Shown here: piece after piece, positions 63,296 to 64,000 of the stretch
Layout of the letters: each line of letters starts with the position of its first letter
How positions within the stretch are numbered: position 1 is the first letter of the stretch
DNA from: Pseudomonadota bacterium
GTDB lineage: Bacteria > Desulfobacterota > Desulfobacteria > Desulfobacterales > Desulfobacteraceae
Direction: 5' to 3'
NCBI GenBank assembly: GCA_018821535.1
Contig: JAHJLV010000041.1
Span: forward strand, 1 to 64,000
DNA length: 64,000 nucleotides
Program-made: the position numbers and the translations under genes
The notes under the pieces: generated by a model
The model's database searches: none
Told to the model about the DNA's origin: nothing
The model's input: only the letters and a program-made list of their open reading frames with translations

Positions 63296-64000
63296 ATGAT
63301 TGATTCAGCCAGACTGGGACAGCGGTTTGAAGAACTTGTTAAAATTGATTCGTTATCCGGATGTGAACGCAATGTTGCCCTGGAACTTGAAAAAATCCTG
63401 ACAGAAATGGGGGCGGCTGTCTGTTTTGATTCAGCTGCGGATAAAGTTGGGGGCAATTGCTCCAATCTTGTGGCAAAATTTAAAGGCACTGTGGATGCTG
63501 AACCGATATTTTTATCCGGTCATATGGATACCGTGGGTCCGGGAGAGGGCATAAAAGTCCGGTTTGCGGACGGCATATATAAAAGTGATGGAACCACAGT
63601 CCTGGGTGCGGATGATAAATCCGCCATTGCCATTATCCTGGAGGTCATGCAGGTGATTCTGGATAATCATCTGGAGTATCCGCCAGTTGAACTTATTTTT
63701 ACCGTGTGTGAGGAGATTGGCCTTTTAGGGGCCAAGCATCTGGATTATTCGTTAATAGAATCAAAATTCGGGTATATTCTGGATTCAACCGATACCCGGG
63801 GGATAGTTACAAAAGCACCGGCAGCAAACAAGATCACCATTAAAATTTACGGGAAGGCAGCCCATGCAGGCGCTGCTCCTGAAAAAGGGGTAAATGCGAT
63901 TCTGGTAACCTCCAAAGCGATATCCGGCCTGACCCTTGGCCGGATTGATCATGAAACCACCTGTAACCTTGGAACCATTAAAGGTGGCGTTGCCACCAAT
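63296..64000 (+). CDS. M20-family peptidase (PepT-like), partial
   Basis: A 235-codon 5' portion that runs off the right edge. It begins MIDSARLGQRFEELVKIDSL with a gaaggaaga site and contains the metal-binding motifs of M20 enzymes: FLSGHMDTVGPG (His, catalytic Asp), GADDKSAIAIILEV (bridging Asp), VCEEIGLLGAKHLD (catalytic Glu pair) and YILDSTDTRG (Asp ligand). A dimerisation-domain segment follows (IYGKAAHAGAAPEKGVNAI). It resembles tripeptidase T-like/PepT2 zinc aminopeptidases that act on small peptides in the cytoplasm. The exact substrate is unknown. Confidence 0.92.
   Translation, partial: MIDSARLGQRFEELVKIDSLSGCERNVALELEKILTEMGAAVCFDSAADKVGGNCSNLVAKFKGTVDAEPIFLSGHMDTVGPGEGIKVRFADGIYKSDGTTVLGADDKSAIAIILEVMQVILDNHLEYPPVELIFTVCEEIGLLGAKHLDYSLIESKFGYILDSTDTRGIVTKAPAANKITIKIYGKAAHAGAAPEKGVNAILVTSKAISGLTLGRIDHETTCNLGTIKGGVATN

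Noticed and set aside
1..64000. CRISPR array
   Set aside because: No regularly spaced direct repeats were seen by eye; only the paired repeats and palindromes listed.

Overview
The window looks like a chromosomal segment of a strictly anaerobic, sulfate-reducing Desulfobacterota bacterium of the Desulfobacterales type (Desulfobacula/Desulfobacter-like). This is inferred from gene content only: an ATP sulfurylase/APS kinase remnant, a large multihaem cytochrome with HybA/HybB-type partners, several sigma-54 regulators, acyl-CoA metabolism genes, PEP-CTERM and CFI-box surface proteins, and a selenocysteine tRNA. Coding density is high and base composition is moderate, apart from a very AT-rich block at about 4-5.3 kb.

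Layout. 0-8.3 kb: a decayed exopolysaccharide/surface locus with an IS5-type element, a truncated bifunctional ATP sulfurylase/APS kinase, a polysaccharide deacetylase, a remnant transposase, an AT-rich acyltransferase-like gene, a PEP-CTERM protein with a plausible sigma-54 promoter, and a large Ca-binding-repeat protein ending in Gly10-Cys and a CFI-box. 8.3-9.4 kb: an orphan HigA antitoxin and a DUF433/DUF5615 toxin-antitoxin pair. 9.5-14.5 kb: orphan gspC-gspD, an atypical metallophosphoesterase, a lipoprotein and a KH-domain protein. 15-20 kb: DUF4160/DUF2442, a ferredoxin-like winged-helix protein, tRNA-Sec, an alpha/beta hydrolase, a crotonase, and a nested graveyard of toxin-antitoxin genes.

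20-33 kb is the most interesting part. A DUF1638 gene and a CoA-disulfide-reductase-like flavoprotein are followed by a divergent sigma-54 regulator with a Cys-rich PAS domain. The regulator faces a 5-gene operon preceded by a 30-bp perfect palindrome and a good -24/-12 promoter. The operon encodes a TusA-like protein lacking its catalytic Cys, a peroxiredoxin with an in-frame UGA at the catalytic Cys, a HybA-like four-cluster Fe-S protein, an NrfD/HybB-type quinol dehydrogenase, and a 13-haem cytochrome (cytochrome c3-like domain joined to an octahaem-tetrathionate-reductase-like domain). The cytochrome has an in-frame UGA at a position occupied by Cys in relatives, followed by a 17-nt bacterial SECIS-like hairpin. 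Together with selC in the window, this suggests an undescribed quinol-linked periplasmic selenoprotein reductase. A second regulator with the same Cys motif sits beside a divergent thioredoxin/zinc-protein/permease operon that has its own inverted repeat and sigma-54 promoter.

33-64 kb is more ordinary: CorA, a Kef-type antiporter, a tripartite RND efflux operon, a crotonase, a STAS-like protein, a histidine phosphatase, a basic exported protein, a molybdopterin oxidoreductase with a flavodoxin-like partner, agmatine deiminase with a complete PotABCD polyamine importer, an acyl-CoA dehydrogenase, DnaK, TamB and a TamA/BamA protein, and the start of an M20 peptidase that runs off the right edge.
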